Origin: Clostridia bacterium
GTDB taxonomy: Bacteria > Bacillota > Clostridia > Lachnospirales > Lachnospiraceae
DNA length: 64,000 bases
NCBI GenBank assembly: GCA_910575625.1
Contig: CAJTFD010000007.1
Coordinates: 124,001 to 188,000, forward strand
Reading direction: 5' to 3'
Notes under the pieces: generated by a model
What the model was told of the DNA's origin: nothing
Database searches by the model: none
Seen by the model: only the letters and a program-made list of their open reading frames with translations
Shown: positions 61,930 through 64,000 of the stretch, one piece after another
How positions within the stretch are numbered: position 1 is the first letter of the stretch
Layout of the letters: each line of letters begins with the position of its first letter
Position numbers and translations under genes: made by a program

Positions 61930-64000
61930 TCATACTCTGATCTCGGCCCTGCTCCCTCCGACCTTCTCTTTCACCACCAATATCTGTTTATCGATCTTCT
62001 CCTTTAACTCGCCCACATGGGAGATGATCCCCACCAGACGCCGCCCATCCGTCAGGCTCATGAGCGCCGTGTACGCCTGCTGCAGCGCATCCTCATCCAG
62101 GGAGCCGAAGCCTTCGTCCACGAACATAGTCTCTATCTGTATGCCGCCGACCGAAGACTGGACCTCCTCGGACAACCCCAGCGCCAGGGACAGGGACGCG
62201 ATAAAAGATTCCCCTCCGGATAAAGTCTTCACACTGCGCTCCGTTCCGTTATAATGGTCCACCACATTGAGTTCCAGGCCGCCCTGGCTCTTATTATTCC
62301 CCGCCCCTTCCAGACGTTTGAATTCATATTGGCCGCCGGACATGATCATAAACCGCAGGTTGGCCCGCCGGATGATCTTGTCAAAATATGTTGTCTGGAC
62401 ATAGGTCTCCAGCATGATCTTATCTTTCCCGGCAAGATTCCCGTTTACCGTCGCGGACAGGGCGCCCAGCCATCCATGCCTCTCCTCCAGACTGGCCAGT
62501 TCTCTTGACCTTTTTTTGATGCTGTCTAAGATATTCTCATTTGCTGTCCGTCTGGCGTGGATGTTCTTCTGCCTTTCGATGATCTCTCCTCTTTTTTGCA
62601 CAGATCCATCCCGTTTTTCCAGCTCTTTGTCTTTTTGGATGGATCCTCCTCTCTCCAGCTGCTCCTGCAGAGACTTGATCTGGCCCTCTAAAATGGCTTT
62701 CTCACTGCTGCACTCCTCATGAGCCTTTTTTGCATGTTCATAAGACTCCTGCAAAAGCTGCAGTTCCTGCGCCTGCTCCTCCCGCTCTTTTTCGGCCGCT
62801 CCTCTGTCTGGATGGACGAGCTTTTGGGCCAGGTCTTTTGCCTGTATCTCCAATGAGGAACGTCGGCCCTGCGCAGTGTCCAGCGTCTCTTTGAGGCTCG
62901 CCAGCATCTCTCCCAGATCCTGGGCCATTTTTTCTTCTTCAGGGATCTGGATATCCAGTCTCTCTCTGCGCCGGATCTTCTCTTCTTCCTCCTTGATCTG
63001 ACGATCCAGATCTGCAAGTTTATTTTTTAACAGACAGATCTGCTCTGTCGTCTCCCCGATGTATCTGGGATCTTCCAGCTGACTCTCCAGGGACTGTATC
63101 CGGATCTTCAGAGCTTCCTGCTCTTTGCCGCAGGCTTCATAGGCGCTCCTCGCCTGTTCATAGGCGTCCTGCAAGAGTCCCGCCTCTTTGAGCAGACCCT
63201 TATGCGCCTGCTCCGCCTCTTTTTGAGAGGTGTGGCACAGCTTCTCTGTCAGATCTTTGATCTGACCCAGACAGGCGTTTTTTCTGCTCTCCATGGACGC
63301 GGCTTTTTCTTTTAACGCGCCGATCTGTTCTCTCAACTGGCCTGTGGCCTCTTCTTCTCTTGGGATCCGCTGGTCCAGTCCTTTTTTCCGTTTTACCCGT
63401 TCCTCTTCTTGGATGAGCTGCTCTTTCAGTTTCCGGATCTCATCCTTCAACATAGGGATCGATCCCGCTGTCTTTTCAAAATACTCTGTCCCGTCCAGCT
63501 GTTCCTGCAGGGCGTTTATCTTGTTTTTTAAGATGATCTGTCCATTGCTGCATTCCTGGTATGCTTTTTGCGCTTGCTCATAGGCTTTTTTCAGGGATCC
63601 CTGTTCTTTGATCAGATCTTCCAGCTCTTTTTCGGCCGCTTTTTTATCCGGACACTGCAGATCTTCTTTCAGAGCATCCACCTGATCTGCCAGGGCCTGC
63701 CGCCTGGTCTCTGTCTCGATGATCTGGTCTTTGACCTTTCTAAACTCCTGCTCTGCCTGTGCGGCTGCTCCTTTTTTCTCTGTGAGCGCCTGCTCCACGG
63801 CTCCTTTTCGTCTCAGCCGTTCTTCTGCGGCTGTGATCTGATCTTCCAGCGCGGCGATCCGATCTGCTGCAGCATCGATCTGCTCTGCCGCCTGCTGCGC
63901 GGCCTCCCAGATCTTGGTCTGTCCCAGCAGGTCCTTGGCTTGTTGGCGCAGCTGTTCTTCCTGCTCGGAGACTTTTCCATGGATCTTCCCGGCCTCTGCG
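61930..64000 (-). CDS. sbcC: Exonuclease SbcC, C-terminal part, cut by window edge
   Basis: The 690 residues visible are the C-terminal part of SbcC, the SMC-like ATPase of the SbcCD nuclease that cuts hairpin DNA. The ABC-type signature is LSGGESFIASLSLALGL, Walker B FVDEGFGSLDE and the D/H-loop VGIISHVGELKEKI, with the end PEIRV-like AEIRV. The frame runs open to the window edge; the N-terminal Walker A part lies outside. The coiled coil before it holds several repeats of about 127 residues with the motif AYEQAQKAYQECS, LQEQLDG, EEERVKRKK and QRIPREEE. sbcD is not in the window. Confidence 0.9.
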   Translation of the reverse strand, partial: AEAGKIHGKVSEQEEQLRQQAKDLLGQTKIWEAAQQAAEQIDAAADRIAALEDQITAAEERLRRKGAVEQALTEKKGAAAQAEQEFRKVKDQIIETETRRQALADQVDALKEDLQCPDKKAAEKELEDLIKEQGSLKKAYEQAQKAYQECSNGQIILKNKINALQEQLDGTEYFEKTAGSIPMLKDEIRKLKEQLIQEEERVKRKKGLDQRIPREEEATGQLREQIGALKEKAASMESRKNACLGQIKDLTEKLCHTSQKEAEQAHKGLLKEAGLLQDAYEQARSAYEACGKEQEALKIRIQSLESQLEDPRYIGETTEQICLLKNKLADLDRQIKEEEEKIRRRERLDIQIPEEEKMAQDLGEMLASLKETLDTAQGRRSSLEIQAKDLAQKLVHPDRGAAEKEREEQAQELQLLQESYEHAKKAHEECSSEKAILEGQIKSLQEQLERGGSIQKDKELEKRDGSVQKRGEIIERQKNIHARRTANENILDSIKKRSRELASLEERHGWLGALSATVNGNLAGKDKIMLETYVQTTYFDKIIRRANLRFMIMSGGQYEFKRLEGAGNNKSQGGLELNVVDHYNGTERSVKTLSGGESFIASLSLALGLSEEVQSSVGGIQIETMFVDEGFGSLDEDALQQAYTALMSLTDGRRLVGIISHVGELKEKIDKQILVVKEKVGGSRAEIRV

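Overview
The window looks like a chromosome segment of a spore-forming, acetogenic, Lachnospiraceae-like member of the Clostridia. The reasons are a CODH/acetyl-CoA synthase maturation cluster of the Wood-Ljungdahl pathway, a gerA-type germination operon behind a sigma-G-like promoter, clostridial AGGAGG ribosome binding sites, and two MttB-type corrinoid methyltransferases that would feed the same C1 pathway. No tRNA, rRNA, CRISPR array, prophage or intact transposase was seen.

Layout. 1-5.4 kb (minus strand): His-rich putative metal protein, cooT, cooC, cooS/acsA, a second cooC, and acsB (cut by the window edge), all behind one strong promoter. 5.7-6.5 kb: lone aldo/keto reductase. 6.6-10.9 kb (minus): DUF512 radical SAM protein, der, plsY, gpsA, tightly packed, with divergent prs. 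12.2-17.6 kb (minus): rplS, lepB, rbgA, a LysM-GH18 protein, rnhB, yraN, pgeF. 17.7-24.8 kb (minus): gerAA-gerAB-short gerAC plus a small ORF, then murI, DUF1934, thioredoxin, an FTR-like Fe-S protein, and a polytopic membrane protein of unknown function. 24.9-28.6 kb (plus): a small conserved-looking protein and an FtsX-type ABC exporter. 28.7-31.2 kb (minus): a secreted protein with three degenerate thioredoxin-like domains and two fibronectin type III domains. 31.3-34.6 kb: a cobQ remnant, a CTAGAG-ended palindromic element, RNase H and a two-component system. 34.5-41.8 kb: queT with a structured leader, glgP, ileS (a second CTAGAG element in its leader) and a second lepB. 41.9-47.9 kb (plus): thiC, then argC-argJ-argB-argD. 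48-53.3 kb (minus): secreted transglutaminase-like protein and an amino acid ABC importer whose permease carries three tandem binding domains. 53.4-54.1 kb: orphan RelB/DinJ-like antitoxin and a second thioredoxin. 54.1-61.8 kb: a methyltransferase regulon (BCCT transporter, MFS transporter, two divergent mttB-like genes, a UroD-like methyltransferase, a TetR regulator). 61.9-64 kb: sbcC, cut by the edge, with a repeat-expanded coiled coil.

How it fits together. The BCCT transporter could import a quaternary amine; the MttB-like proteins could move a methyl group to a corrinoid protein encoded elsewhere; the methyl branch could end at CODH/ACS, whose nickel-dependent enzymes are served by the CooC, CooT and His-rich proteins. 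The two mttB transcripts start at similar palindromes, a likely target of the TetR-type regulator at the end of the cluster. This chain is inferred from gene content; the substrate is not known.

The most unusual items are the secreted triple thioredoxin-like protein, the triple binding-domain permease fusion, the shared palindrome control of the divergent mttB genes, the CTAGAG element family that supplies stop codons and sits in a leader, and the pseudoknotted leader upstream of queT.
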